This document shows positions 33,821 through 46,494 of a stretch of 64,000 bases of DNA, one piece after another. Below the pieces are notes generated by a model that saw only the letters and a list, made by a program, of their open reading frames with translations, was not told the DNA's origin and searched no databases. Each line of letters opens with the position of its first letter. The stretch's first letter is position 1. Source of the stretch: Nymphaea colorata (Eukaryota > Streptophyta > Magnoliopsida > Nymphaeales > Nymphaeaceae). The translations under genes and the position numbers were made by a program. The stretch lies in the NCBI RefSeq assembly GCF_008831285.2, contig NC_045138.2:18447934-18511933 (forward strand), read 5' to 3'.

Positions 33821-36800
33821 GCAAGGAAGGAGGAACGAGAGGGAGAAGATGGAAGAAAGAAGAGAGAATGGGTTGCACCAAACGAGCAGAGATTTAGGAG
33901 TTTATGTAAAGGATGCACAGATTTATGTGCTTATGAAGACAAAACCTGCTCCCATTTGTTTGTTTTTTTATTGGCTTGACTAATTCCATCTTCATGTCTT
34001 TGGGATATTCATTCTATAAAGTTTTGGAAAGATTTCAATTGAGGTTCAGTTTTTTTTGCCTTGTCGTTGTACAAATGAGCCAGTTTTCAGTTTGCTGGGC
34101 AAGGCCACAATATTTTATCACAATTTCCAAAAGGAGCCCCATAGTTTTATACTTTTCAGTTTTTTACAAATTTAAAATATTTTCTGCTTATAAAGAGATC
34201 TGATTAAGTGAAAAGCATTATTGCATTGCATGAGAGTCGGCCTTGGCTCTTTGTTTTACAAATCAGAATATTCAAATATTCTTGGCCTTTCTTTTGAGAT
34301 AAGAAGATATTGCTGGGTCCCTAAATGAAATTTTCTCTAGAGTACGCGCCATATAAAGCACGATATCTTTACCCACTTTAAAGGGAATGCGCGTGGACCT
34401 TGGGTTGTTTATCTGATTACCAACCGAAATCTAGGCCAGTTTAGTTTGATTATATCTAATTAAAAAATGGGATCTGGCTATTACGCGAAATCAAATATAT
34501 CTAAGATGCATTTACTTGACATATTAAGATGGGTACATGATTTTTTTTTTTAATATCTACTTATGAAAGACTGCGTTGAGCATAAAGTCCTTTAAGGTTT
34601 TCGTAATAACTTGTAAATGTGAACTAGTATGCTAGTCTAACTCATAGGGTCGAGTTTGAGTCCGAGTTAAGCTGGTCTCTGTAAAGCTTGGGTATGAGTC
34701 GATCTAGACCCTGTAGTTCGTGGTCAGGGTGTGTTCGAGGCGCTCTTGACCAGGCAAAATATGAAAACATAACATATGAGGGGCATCTTTGATGTGTTGG
34801 TGATCAAACATAACATATAATTAACCAGCTTGGTCGAATATGAAGCGTAGCATTGGAACCTGACTCATGAGTTGATCACCTCAGCTTATGGCCGATAGCT
34901 AAGGGATCACATAAGTGAGACCCATGAATAGTATATACAGCTCATTGTGGCTCAACTTGCTCCAACTTTTATATAACGTATGGAAAATTATTTGGGGAAC
35001 ATTAAAAACGAGATTGGGTGAAACATAGCTTTCATAGTGTCATATTTTGTTTCCTGTGGAAGGAAAGTGGGATACATTACGGGAGTTCAATTTAGCTTCA
35101 CCTTTATGTTTTTTCTTGCCTTTGCTTCGCGCTTTTGATTATAGAATCGCTTTAACGCGATCCATCAATGAAAGACAAACATTTCTTAATTTGAATTTCA
35201 AACTTTTTTCTACACCTAATTTGACTGTGTCATAAGTATGGTTGCAAATTGATCAATAAATGCATTACAAGTCAATTGAAATTATGTTCGGTCCGGTATG
35301 AATTGACCAAATCTAAAAACCGGGTTCCCGACCACTTGCAAACCATAGTTATAAGTGAATATATAGCTAGAAATGGCTCACTAATATGATGAGAGACATA
35401 ATCTTTTAGGTTGTGTTTGACACCCTTGGATCGAGTTGCAGAGTGACTATGAAGTTTATCAAACTGACGATTTAAGAAGGGCAGATTTTAGATTCAATAG
35501 AATGTTTAGTTGTTTTTTCTTTTTTTTTGGGGGGGGGGGGGTGGCAAGTGTCCACACACGAAAGTAAAGAGGGAAGGAGAGAGAAAAGGCTAAGGAATGC
35601 ATCAAACAAGGGTTTTAATTTACGATTTTAAAACCTTCGATCTCAGATCCAAGTTTCTAAAATCTGCTTCATCTCCAAGATCCGAGACAATCAAATGCAG
35701 CCTTAAATGTCACAAAATAAAGGCTTTTCATGAGTTCGAATCCTATGTTGCCCTCTCTTTATTCTACCATGAAAAATAAGTATACTTTCTCGTGAACAGT
35801 GTAGAAATTAAGAGGCTAGTCTGACGGAGGGGCGACCATTGGTCATGCTTCATTTAAAAGGAAATTAAACATGCACAAACGCCTGACACACACACGCACA
35901 CGCCTCCGAGAATTTACAGACACACACATATCGGCATCTCTTGATTTCATTGGTAGAACTTCCATATCCAGTTAAGTCCATACCATGGACCTCCTGTTTT
36001 CTTGGTTCGCCGGAAATTCAACTAAAGGTTGGTTGGTCTACTTGGTTTGAGATCTAAAGTAATGGATCCCAATCTAAAGGGGCAGATTCAGATTCAGATC
36101 CAAATCCGAATCTGACAATGATTGATGAGCTACCAAAGATGAGGAGACAGTCCTTTTATGTTCCTTTGAGATTCAACGAGAAAATGCTGAGAAAATCCCG
36201 TCTGCAATTGAGCCAGCTCAAGTGAACACGAGCCGAGTCGAGCCCGAGTTCATCTGTTCGGTTCGGTAGAAAAAGACCTACCCCAAATGAAGCCCTCTTC
36301 ACCTATAGAAACTCTATCGATTACTTCATGGACGAAGACCTACTCTATGAGTCCTTAATGATATTTTTCTCTCCCTTTTATGAAGATCGCTTTCACTAAC
36401 ATAAATGACATCACGTTTACTTGTCTAGCCATTTCTCCATGTTAGGTGGCCACCTTAAGGCGAGCGTCACCTCATGTAGGGGCCACCCTTCATTGCTACA
36501 TACTCACATGCGTCTTAAATGACCTAAACGAACATAAAGGGAATTTATTTATTTATTTTTTTCTGATGTGCACCTAGTGATTTTAGTAATGGATCGGAAG
36601 CATGTCTCATTTTTCAATATTATTGAAAGCATGTTTTCTTTGGTCAGTTAAAAAGGAATTAGAAATTTATCTTTCCCAAATTATTCAGCTGCCAAATTAT
36701 GGTCTTTGTTTTGAGTTGTAGTGTTTGTTATGCTTTGATTCTTAGACGAATAAAAAGGAGAAGACTATGTTGTGTAAAAAGTATGAAACTCAAATTTGTG

Positions 36801-39460
36801 ATCAGACATGATAGGTTTAGTTTGTGATCATTTTTGTAGCATTTGATGAGAAAAAAAAAACTAGATTTTAGTTTGAGATTTATTAATATTATTATATCCT
36901 ATGCAAGCTAATGAACATGAAAATAATTTATGCTGATGAGGCCAGTATGCATTAGGCTCATTCTTTCGAAAATATAAAAAACTTCCATGTAATTTAGGTT
37001 TTGATGAAACCTTGGCTGAAATTTCCTCGAGAAAAACCGCGTAGAAGACTAAAATGATTTTGCTAAGTTCAACAAGTTACTTGACTTTCTCGTTCTTCCT
37101 TTCCTTATTTTCTTTTAACAAAAATTATATTGGAAGTGGTTGAAGAAGTATCAATTTCAAGTCGATCCTGGTTGATATCATAAGGTCCCAACTCCGAATA
37201 GTTAACTGTTATCTTTTATCAAATGGAAAATTATTGAACATGTCTAACTGGCGAAAGATAGGTCACTCGATCATTATTAAATGAGCTTGCATTGACCGAT
37301 TCCTTTTCTCTCAAGGCATGATTAATTTACCTATTGTCATATGGCATTGGTAAAACGTCCTGTTCCATTATCATTTGAAAAGTGTCATGTCATTGGTTGA
37401 ATCCAGTTCAGGATCAAAAGTCAGCTTCTAATACTACCAACTACTTTGATTTTTAACTGTTCACACTGTGGTGAAAGTTGCTGCTCTCTGTGTTTTTCTT
37501 TACAAACAGTGAAAGTGGGAGCATTGGCTAGGCAATGCAAGTTGCTCTAGCTTGCTCTCGATGGCATTTATTATTCTCATCTTAGTTCAATGTTCCCAGT
37601 GTCTTTGTATGTGTCCACTCATACATATGACACATTAGTATTACATAATTTATATTATGTGTATAACTATAAGGGGTCGTTCAGCAGCAAAAACAGTTCT
37701 GTCTTATAATTATACCCTAAAGATTGAAGTACATTCATAAGATATTAAAACTATTATTTCATGAACATGCACATATATTTGGGCGAGATCCCTAGGACAC
37801 ACAGAAAGTGCCCACACTGCCAAACTACTAAATATACATTAGTGTCCGTAAATGAGTTCTTCAATGTGACATATAACGGGGTGTTTAGCAATAGTAACAG
37901 TTTGTTATAATGTTTTATGAATCTGCCACAATTTTTTTTATAGGTTAATGCAACAGTAATGCCACTGTTCCTATTAGCAAATGACACCATATATTAATCC
38001 ACCAGAAAGGCTTACCTGATTAAAGAAACAAGAAATTTTTCTAGCCGGAACTTCTAATCCTAGAAAAGGCATTGACGGAAAAACTTGTCCGCACGTCTAG
38101 TAAAAAAGATTAAAGAAGCATTATTTTGAACTATTAGGTTTTACAATGGGAAATTGCCCAAAGAGATCTTCGTATTGCGATTGTCTGCGTTCGTTGAGGG
38201 AGGATAGATCTATCGCCATGTCCAAACCAGAAAGATAAATTTGGGCCCATTCCAACGAAGGAATGTCCAAAGGCATCTTACCCTTTATCTTCAATCTTTA
38301 TTTATGTTAGGGTTCAAATCTGTCTTGTAGTAAACATGAGTCGATCCAAGAAGAGAAAAATCCAAAGATGTTCAAACCATGTGAGGTGGTCCAATTAGGT
38401 TGCTCCATGGTCCAACATGGACATGCTAAATGCCAACCACCAAGATCAACCTAACTTTTGCACGCACAACAAGATAAAACACTACATGGCCGTTTATGAG
38501 CGTTCCTTGGGGCAGATTCATGAAACATTTAGTTCTAGCATTCCAGGAGTCTGCTCTAATCTTTGAAGCAATTCATTCCAGGAGTCTCTTTCACTCTCAT
38601 TCTATCATTTACTTATACGTCTTTTCATTTTTTCTTGTCACAACTATCCTTTCTATGTTAAGTTTTTAATAACACACACAGATCTACACATACATATCTT
38701 CAATATAAATTTAAACAGTTTATCATTAACCAGATTCAGGTCAGACTCAGACCTACATTTCTAAAACTAAATATGAAACCCATAGAAATGAAAACCGATA
38801 TTTAAATATAATCGGGTCGAATCCTTTTCAGGAGCGGAATTGTTGGACATGAGATTCAAGGGAGTCTTTTGGCAATGTAAATAGTGACAGACTATTCTAT
38901 GTATCCCCCGATCAAAGATTGGGGCAGTTTCGTGTAACCTACCAAATTAAAACTGCTTTGGTTCAGATCCAAAATTGCTAATCTGATTCGATTTACAAGT
39001 CAGATGAGAAGTTATTGCATCTAGCAAGACTTGCAGCCAAAATGTGTGCATTTGAAGCCTTGTACTATATTAAGAAAAATTGGGACCGTGTCAAATTATA
39101 TCTAAATTTGGACTGAGTACTTAATCAGATCTGACTTGGATCTGGGTCCAAGAAAGAGTCAATGTTAGCATTTAAGATCAAGATATGAATATGGCCCGAT
39201 ACGGGGTGAAAACTATCTGTTTGTGCACCTCCAATATATCACGTGATCAGTCTTTTTTTTTTCTTCTACTTTCTTAGCGTCCATATCCATATCCAAATCC
39301 AACTCCAATATACTTACGAAAGTTCAAAATCGGAAGCCAGACAAGATAACTTCTACCAAACCAAATCTGAATGCCCATAGAGTACTGCAACAGTATGGTT
39401 CAGATTCGAACGTTTCAAGAAGAAATAGAAACAGCCATTGGAAGTAGAAATAGAAACCAA
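33821..39460. other. Long gene-free region
   Basis: 5.6 kb without a supportable gene. It includes a MITE-like element at 35404-35708, a run of 12 Gs near 35533, a (CA)n-like patch near 35888, two MITE-like scraps with TTTAGCAATAGTAACAG / TCAGCAGCAAAAACAG at 37670-37990, and another at about 38490-38590 (GGCAGATTCATGAAACA). The rest is anonymous AT-rich DNA. Confidence 0.5.
35404..35708. mobile_element. MITE-like element with TTTAGGTTGTGTTTGA-type inverted ends
   Basis: The left end TTTAGGTTGTGTTTGACA and right end ATCAAATGCAGCCTTAAA are imperfect inverted copies. Related ends occur near 29682 (TTTAGGGTGCATTTG) and 50716 (TAAGGGCGCGTTTGATCAC). No coding capacity is present; the target duplication is not clear. 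Confidence 0.5.
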
Positions 39461-39680
39461 TCTTAAATCAGTTAATTTACCTCACGGATTTATTATTTTT
39501 TTATAAATGATTATTCTGTCAAAAAGTTATCAAATCAAATAAAGGATAAAAAACTAATTCGTCTCTTTGCGTTGTTTGATCTTAAACTAGTTAATTAATC
39601 TCACATATTTATTACTATTTTATAAGTCATTATTCTATAAAAAAATTATCAAATTAAATAAAGGATAAACAACTAATTGG
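39461..39680. repeat. Diverged tandem duplication, about 119-bp unit
   Basis: TCTTAAATCAGTTAATTTAC at 39461 and TCTTAAACTAGTTAATTAAT at 39580 both continue with CTCAC..ATTTATTA, ATTATTCT, TTATCAAAT and AAATAAAGGATAAA. The two units differ at many positions, so the duplication is old. Confidence 0.8.
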
Positions 39681-40618
39681 GTAAAAAATATTTCGTCACT
39701 TTTCCTTCTTTAATCTTTTTTTTTTTTTTAATGTTCGCATGTTATCTGCATGAGACACATACACATGAAATTTAGAATTCATTAATTTAGTTGTGTGACA
39801 AGATGTAACCAAGTACAGAAAGAATAAGCACACACATATATTAACTGTTTTCGAATTTATGCTTTACGCCAAATTCCTAGTTCAAGCTAATTTTCACGTT
39901 GCACTGTATTCTTATTTTTGTACATAAAGGGAGCGTTTGAATATGTACGTGTTGACGTTCTTTTGGATTTTAAGTTAAATCTGGATTTGGATTAAGACTG
40001 GATTTAGTTCTAAATAGATATTCTATGTCCAATGCTCTTATATTTTGAAAATTGGATAGATTCTGTTCGGAATTCAGATTTGGATTAGATTCAAATCAGA
40101 TTCAGAATGTGAAATCATTTAAATTATGACTTCTTTTGTACGAAATTGAATATAGTATTCGTTCACATATTTTTAGTCTTTGTTTTTCACTCACTCTTTG
40201 TTCAAATAAAGTGGGTCTGAACATGATTTCTCCTTCCCTTTAAATATGAACTTTCCTAAGAAGGGGTTTAAGGTTTGTGGCTTTAGATACTACATCTAGA
40301 AGCAGTTCATAAATTTAATGTTTAATTCCTTTGCTTTCTTACAATGACGAATCAAAGGGCTGCACCCCATGTCAAAATCTAGCTAAATTGGCACTGGTCA
40401 TGGCCTGAAACTGGAAGGCTGGAAGGTTCCACCTTGAATTCAGTTCATTTAATTTTTCAGCTTATGCTAAGTTAACTTTAATGGGAAATAAACATTTGCA
40501 AGTGACCAATCTACTATGTGCATACTTGCGACATAGGTAAACCATGCAGATCTAACCCATGAGTTTATTCTATATAGTCAATGGAAAAACCATCTACGCA
40601 TTATTTTTTGAGTTCTGT

Positions 40619-40650
<32 letters not shown>

Positions 40651-41430
40651 AGAGACAGAAGTCTTCTAGGTGGAGGTTTGAATACTAGAACAAAAAATGA
40701 TAGACAAAACTAATCATAGACGATACAAACACTAGATAGAATAGATAATTCGTAGAGAACATAAATAAACACCAGACAGAACTACCCATAAAAGACACAA
40801 ACATCAGACGTAATGGATTTATGGAACACAATATAAACAAACGCCAAAAAGGATAGACAGAATAGACATATGCGAAACAAACACTAGACAAGAGAAACAT
40901 AGTGTTTTGTTCTCAAAATCATCAAGAGGTGGACAAGAAACATTATTGTTCATGAAGACAAAACAAAACAATACATGGTTCATCAGCAAAAACCTATAGT
41001 TGGACTGTAGATCACAACTCTTGTGGAGATAGAATATTAGTCGACAATAGGGAAGGTAAACCCGACATAATATTGTCCGGTGCATCAATGAAAATGGATG
41101 GTGCGGCGATTGTGAGAGGCCAGAAGATGTCTCAGTAGCATAAGAAAATAAACGAGAAACTGAAACTATGTGAGGGACCTGGCCTAGAAATCAACTGTTT
41201 CATCCGAAATGAAAATCCAAGTTTTTTAGGGCCCCCTTTGATGGCCTGAAAATTTACTATACACCTAGAAATAACACTCAATTTTTTGAAATCCATCCTG
41301 TTTATCAAACAAGAGCCAAACATCTTTCTAGAATTCCCACCTTGACTTTGAGAGGTAAGGGGAAAATTCCAGGATGAAATATAAGACCATTGCTTACTGC
41401 AATGGCTGCGAGGCAGCCGCCAAAAAACTT
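39681..41430. other. Gene-free spacer
   Basis: Holds an inverted, decayed copy of the GATTCAGATT repeat family (about 39960-40160), a (GT)n(TA)n microsatellite at 40619-40650 and a stretch of loose ACAAACACTAGA / AATAGA repeats at 40680-40910. No gene is supported. Confidence 0.5.
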
Positions 41431-41434
41431 GGTC

Positions 41435-41565
41435 ACTCTCCAGTCTCCATGGGCGTCTCCCTCACCTTCCCATCTGCGCCACACCCCTCCAAGCACACAG
41501 CGCATCGAGCCTCCTCATCCTCCGCCAGCACGCTTGGCAACTTCTCCATAGCTTCCTAAAAGGAG
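41435..41565 (-). pseudogene. RING-H2 fragment, copy A (N-terminal half only)
   Basis: Minus strand reads EAMEKLPSVL then DEEARCAVCLEGCGADGKVR and ETPM, after which homology to the RING stops and a stop codon follows. This matches the region before and through the first zinc ligands of RING1/CIP8-like E3 ubiquitin ligases. The half that would hold the CxH...H..C ligands is absent, so it cannot fold as a RING. Confidence 0.7.
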
Positions 41566-41719
41566 GATGAAATATATTAAAAAATATATGTATATTAATT
41601 TTTTTTACTTTGTTTTAAATTTAATAATATATATTTATTATTTAAAAAATTATTTTATAATTTATTTTATATATATATAATTTGGCATCATTTGGTCCAA
41701 GTCTTCTTTGAGGTATATG

Positions 41720-41960
41720 GTATTTGGCATCACTAGGCATTGGCAGCATTACCACCAACAGCCAGCTTGTTTCCTTCACTGACATCTGAAACATCAGACA
41801 GGGCAGGTGTTGTGGTTCTCCAACCACTTGATTATGCAACCGTCCTGGTACCTATACCTGCAGGGTGTCTCTCTCGCCTCCCCATTTGCACAAAACCCCT
41901 TCAAGCACACACCTCATCCTCCAGCAGCACGCTTGCCGACGTCTCCATCGCATCCTAAAA
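41720..41960 (-). pseudogene. RING-H2 fragment, copy B (frame-broken)
   Basis: Minus strand reads DAMETSASVLLEDE, then after small deletions GEAREtPC-type sequence continuing YRYQDGCIIKWLENHNTCPV and a stop. The first cysteine pair is damaged by a deletion and frame change, and the CPVC-equivalent ends in TGA. Flanked on its 3' side by the same AT-rich module as copies A and C. Confidence 0.7.
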
Positions 41961-42153
41961 GGAGGACGAAATATATTAAAAAAATATATATTAAAAAACT
42001 ATATGTATATTAAAAAATTTTTTTTTACTATGTTTTAAATTTAATAATATATATTTATTATGTAAAACATAATTTATATTAAAAATTTATTTTATAAATT
42101 ATTATATATATATAGAATTTGGCAACATTTGGTTAAAGACTTCTTTGAGGTCT

Positions 42154-42390
42154 CTAAAATTTGCCATCATTGGGCATTGGCAACACCACCACGAGCAGCC
42201 AGCTTGTTCTTTTCCACCGGCATCTCAAACCTACAGACAGGACGGGCGTTGTGCTTCTCCAACAAGTTGATTCTGCAGCTGTCCTGGTACCTATGCCTGC
42301 AGGGCATCTCCCTCGCCTTCCCTTCCCATCTGCACCAAACCCCTCCAAGCACACAGCGCACCAAGCTTCTTCATTTAGAGGAAGGTGAAA
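42154..42390 (-). pseudogene. RING-H2 fragment, copy C (broken)
   Basis: Reads RCVLGGVWCRWEG (frame-shifted first half) then AREMPCRHRYQDSCRINLLE, KHNARPVCRFEMPVE. Several metal-binding positions have changed (for example ARPVC where copy D has TCNVC). It is non-functional as a RING domain by this reading. Confidence 0.7.
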
Positions 42391-42439
42391 TATATTAAAA
42401 AATATATCTATATTAATTTTTTCTTACTATGATTTAAAT

Positions 42440-42766
42440 TTAATAATATATATTTATTATGTAAAAACAATTTATACTAAAAAAATGTATATATATAGAA
42501 TTTGTCATCATTTGGTCCAAGACTTCTTTGAGGTCTCGGATATTTGGCATCACTGGGCGGCATGGGCTGCCACCACCACCAGCCGGCTTGTTCTCTTTTA
42601 CCAGCATCTGAAACCTACACACATTGCAGGTGTTGTATTTTTCCAACCACTTGATTATGCAGCCGTCGTGGTACCTATGTCTGCAGGGCGTCTCCCTCGC
42701 CTTCTCGTCTACTCCAAATCCCTCAAAGCACGCAGCACACCAAGCCTCCTCATTCTCTACCACCAT
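42440..42766 (-). CDS. RING-H2 fragment, copy D with intact metal-ligand pattern (108-codon open frame)
   Basis: From an ATG at 42766 the frame reads MVVENEEAWCAACFEGFGVD, then EKARETPCRHRYHDGCIIKW and LEKYNTCNVCRFQM, keeping all eight ligands of a C3H2C3 RING-H2 (C..C, C.H..H..C, C..C). RING-H2 domains recruit E2 enzymes in ubiquitin ligases. The frame extends upstream without an ATG (QAVEAAAS precedes it), and after the RING it runs through SPCRPVMPNIRDLKEVLDQM into AT-rich repeat. It is therefore a domain-sized piece of a RING1-like gene, possibly expressed, more likely a relic that has not yet decayed. No promoter is evident. Confidence 0.45.
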   Translation of the reverse strand: MVVENEEAWCAACFEGFGVDEKARETPCRHRYHDGCIIKWLEKYNTCNVCRFQMLVKENKPAGGGGSPCRPVMPNIRDLKEVLDQMMTNSIYIHFFSINCFYIINIYY

Positions 42767-42872
42767 GCTTGCCGCCGCCTCCACAGCTTGCTTTCTAAAA
42801 GGAGGATGAAATATATTATACGGATTGTAACTCTTAAAAATCACCAACAGAGAAACATGGAAAATATTGTAG

Positions 42873-43109
42873 TAGGGGTGGACATCCGGTTGAGCCAAGT
42901 CGGGCGACGGGCCCGAACTGGCCTGGGCCCTGCCCCGTTGCTAATAAAAAATTATTTTTTGAAATTATAAAATAATTTTTGATATTATTTGTTTTTAAAT
43001 AATAAATATATATTATTAAATTTAAAACATAGTAATTTTTTTTTAATATTACCGAACCCAAGTCAGCCCAGTAGGGCAGACCTCTTTCGGATGTCGTCAC
43101 AGTAGTAAT
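42873..43109. mobile_element. Possible small MITE next to the RING array
   Basis: Starts TAGGGGTGGACATCCGG and ends near TCGGATGTCGTCACAGTA, an imperfect inverted copy. GC-rich outer parts (GGGCCCGAACTGGCCTGGGC) surround an AT-rich core. No target duplication is visible, so the call is weak. Confidence 0.35.
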
Positions 43110-43261
43110 TTCGAAAGAAGTGGACCCATGTGAATCAAGATGAAGCACCCCATAGGCTTGGCATTGCTGATGTAGTCCAGTCCTAAATTGCACGGTGCGT
43201 TCGACCAACAAATGGGTCTGGATTGCTTATATCTAAATTCAAAAACTGAAGACATCCAATC

Positions 43262-43429
43262 AGGGGCAGAGGGAGGGAGGGCCGCCCGGGCCATGGCCGG
43301 TGTGACCCCAGGAATTTTTTTTTTTTACATTGAAAAAATCAAATTTTTTTTAATATGGCCCGACCCTGACCCAGCCCGCAAATCGTATTGACTCGACCCT
43401 AAAAAAAATCCTGGTCCGCCCCTGATCCC
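43262..43429. mobile_element. Short element with GGGGCAGAGG-type ends, copy 1
   Basis: Begins CAGGGGCAGAGGGAG and ends GGTCCGCCCCTGAT; the interior has GAATTTTTTTTTTTACATTG. The same interior and similar ends occur at 52017-52206. Non-coding. Confidence 0.5.
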
Positions 43430-43734
43430 AGTCCCTCGTGTGCACGTCCAAAAGAGGAGGAGGATTAGAGTGCCGTGACATTTAGAACATCACACCCACT
43501 AGCCACTTAGATATATAAACACCTGCGGCACCAGCACTCTCCATCTACCATGGCATCAAACAGATTTGTTTGTATATGCCAGCCCACTTAGTAACACTTT
43601 GTTACACAAGCTTAGTTTCTTTTTCTTAGTAACTAAGAAAACACGATATTTACATCTATACACAAAAGAAGAAACATCGTTTATTATCTACGTTATAATC
43701 AATTCTAGATGCGTTAGAGTCCTGAAGACGCTGT

Positions 43735-44665
43735 TCCTTTTAGTTTTCCTGGTTGTTGTTTTTTCTTTTCTGTGGTATTTTTAGTTTTTTCCGAGTTAAG
43801 TCCTTGATACTAGTGCGTTTTTTTTTTCTGATTTGATATTCGTGTGATTTGAAGATTTAATCGTATTTGGTTTAGATGTATTCCTTATCGTATCGGGATT
43901 ATAGAATAATCATATAAAATGGGTGTCATTCTTAAAGCCTAATTAGATTCGATTGCTTAATCAAATAATTTTTTTTTTTTGACAGATCCACTTTTTCTTT
44001 TTAGTAGAATATCCAGATTTGTCAACATCAGACATTCGTGATGCCCTTGATTGGAATTCTCTGCTGCTTCCCTGTCCAATGCTTTTTGCAAGCTAAGATG
44101 ATCGGTATAAGCGATAAATTGTTTATTGATATTTATTAGGCATAGGTACCACGACCGTTGCATAAATAAGTGGTAGAAGAGGCACAACACCTGCCCTGTT
44201 TATAGGTTTCAGATGTCGATGGAAGAGAACAAGCCGGCTGTTGGTGGTGGTGTCGAGGGAAAAGAAGAAGAGAGGAGGAGAAGGAGGGGAGAGGACAAAA
44301 GAATGAGGAGGAGGAGGAAGGTCAAGCCACAATTTAAAACATGGTGGTGGTGCCTAGGGTGGATTTTCCATTTTATATATGTATCACCAGCTTGTTGAAT
44401 TCCAATTGTCAATAAGATTTCTTTCTTAAATAAAAGACTAATAAATTATTTTTAATCTTATATTTTTTTTGTTTTCAAGTTCTAATAATACTTGTTTACT
44501 AAATGAACATATTCATAAATTATGTTTTATTCTTACCTTTTCATTTCCACTTTGAATAAGATTTCATTCCTTTTTTTAATTTTACTTTTATTTACTGTTC
44601 TAAAGGGCTTAACATGGTTGTTTAATTCTTTGGTGAATGAGATTAGGCCACATTATATCTCTATG
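43735..44665 (+). repeat. 0.93-kb direct repeat, copy 1, carrying a half RING-H2 domain
   Basis: Nearly collinear with 55366-56302: shared blocks include TTTTCCTGGTTGTTG, GAGTTAAGTCCTTGATACT, AATCATATAAAATGGGTGTC, TTTGCAAGCTAAGATGA and CTGTTCTAAAGGGCTTAAC. At about 44138 it enters the second half of a RING domain directly after TATTTATTAG, like a splice acceptor. The half-domain here is broken by substitutions: the matching frame gives a stop in this copy. It ends just before the hAT-like MITE at 44675. Confidence 0.85.
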
Positions 44666-44674
44666 GTGTATGAG

Positions 44675-45108
44675 TAGGGATATCATCTCATCAGATTCAA
44701 CTCAATATACCCTTAACTGCATCCGCTTTTGCATATATTTACAAACTCGCATTCTTATACGAACTAAGAAAAGTCACATATGAATTCGAACCCGAAATCC
44801 AGTTTCATAATCTGAATCTGAATTTAACATTTATAACGAAATCGAAAAACCGAATTTGACCAACTTAAAAAATGTAAGAGTATCGGATATAGGATGTATG
44901 TTTAAAAATATATAGTTCGATCCAAATCTATATCTAATAGGATATTTATTTACATATGAATCTATATTTGAATCCAATCAGATGTCATTTTTTAAATCCA
45001 AATATGATCCATTTTTTAAATCAGATATTAAATTTTCCTTTATATCCAATTTTTTCGGAATGGTATCGGTTGGCCATATGGTCCAAATCAAATACATTGA
45101 CATCCCTA
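44675..45108. mobile_element. hAT-like MITE, TAGGGATGTCA family, copy 1
   Basis: Starts TAGGGATATCATCTCATC and ends TTGACATCCCTA, imperfect inverted ends. The interior is rich in GATTCAAAT / AATCCAAATC words and shares GTAAGAGTATCGGATATAGG with copies at 45562 and 61152. Flanking 8-mers match poorly here. Non-coding. Confidence 0.6.
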
Positions 45109-45374
45109 GATACGGGGTGATGCAAGGTACCTAATTGACAGTGTTGTTGCTCCGTCAAACATGGATGCAACTCTGTGCTTTATTGACAAGGGAAATGAGA
45201 AGGCTTTTAGTTTTCATGCAATTAGATTTGCATATAGCAACACAAGCTGTGGTGGGAGTTAGACGGACTAGCTAGGTCAGATAAAAGTGAATCTCATTAA
45301 AGTTTAATTACACACATACGACACAGAAGAAAGTAAACTCCAAGTTAGCCTCTAAAGTTTTACTGTAAGAAAAA

Positions 45375-45417
<43 letters not shown>

Positions 45418-45561
45418 TACAAACAATTTAACTGATTTTATACTAAATTAATTTCTCATAATTTTTTTATTGGAAATCATGTCCACCTGGATCATGCCTT
45501 TTGAAAATAATTACTATCTTTTCTGTGCAATATTATTCATTGTTCTTTGATGTCCATAATC
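45109..45561. other. Spacer with (TA)n
   Basis: Anonymous sequence between two MITE copies, with a TA run at about 45378-45414. No gene is seen. Confidence 0.5.
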
Positions 45562-46006
45562 TAGGGATGTCAACCGATCGGGTTCGAATGAGATATATAC
45601 CATCGACTGTATCCATTTTATTGGATGTTCATGTAGTCGAATGCAAATTCAGATTCAAATAAGAGGAAAGAAAAATCATATCCGAATTCAAAATTTGATT
45701 TTACAATCATAATCCAATTTTTTTATATAAAGATCCACATCCAATTTTTTTTACCAAATTTGGCCTATATTTAAAATGTAAGAGAATTAGATATAAGGTA
45801 TTTGTTTAAACATAAATCCAATCCAAATCCATATCTAAACCCCATCAGATATTCATGTATATTAGAATTCAATCGGATGTCATTTCTCAAATCCGAATCT
45901 GATCCGATTTTTCAATCAGATATTAATTTTTTTTCTATATCCAACTTTTTGTGGGAATGGTTTGGTCAAATATCCCCAATCCTAATCGGATATGTTGATA
46001 TCCTTA
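45562..46006. mobile_element. hAT-like MITE, TAGGGATGTCA family, copy 2 with target duplication
   Basis: Left end TAGGGATGTCAACCGATC, right end GATATGTTGATATCCTTA, inverted with mismatches. Flanked by CCATAATC (45554-45561) and CCTTAATC (46007-46014), matching at 7 of 8 positions, as expected for hAT insertion. 445 bp, non-coding, interior with AGAATTAGATATAAGG and repeated AATCC-type words. Confidence 0.75.
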
Positions 46007-46278
46007 CCTTAATCTCTGTTTTTCCCTTTCAAATAACATGATAATTTTATTTGTTAAGAAGCTACATAGATATATATTTCTCCACTTGATTTCATTGTTT
46101 CTTCTTCTTTTTTTTTTTGGTGTATACAGAACACCAGGTTTGAAAATTGGGCACATTGGATGTATCTATACATGTAGGTTGTGTTAAACCAAAATGATGA
46201 AAGCAAATTAAAATCATATAGAATTGTATCTGCTTATTAAAAAACACTAGTAAAAGTCTTTTGTATCTATGTTCCTAT

Positions 46279-46415
<137 letters not shown>

Positions 46416-46494
46416 CCATTCATTTCTTATCATTATAAAAGCACTATAAAAACACAAAAATTATCAACTTAATATATATTTTGCAACAACTTAT

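Larger units (their letters stand above)
41570..43050. repeat. Tandem array modules: AT-rich linker repeated with the RING fragments
   Basis: The linker with TTTTAAATTTAATAATATAT and ATTTATTA appears at about 41612, 42034 and 42432 (+ orientation) and inverted at about 42990-43030. Together with AGGAGGATGAAATATATT before each linker this defines a repeat unit of roughly 350-430 bp containing one RING fragment. Confidence 0.7.

Noticed and set aside
35725-35760. GAGTTCGAATCC resembling a tRNA T-loop
   Set aside because: No matching acceptor stem, D-arm or anticodon arm can be placed upstream.
40680-40910. Loose ACAAACACTAGA repeats that might suggest a CRISPR-like array
   Set aside because: Repeats are irregular, unequal and AT-rich without conserved spacers; this is plant DNA.
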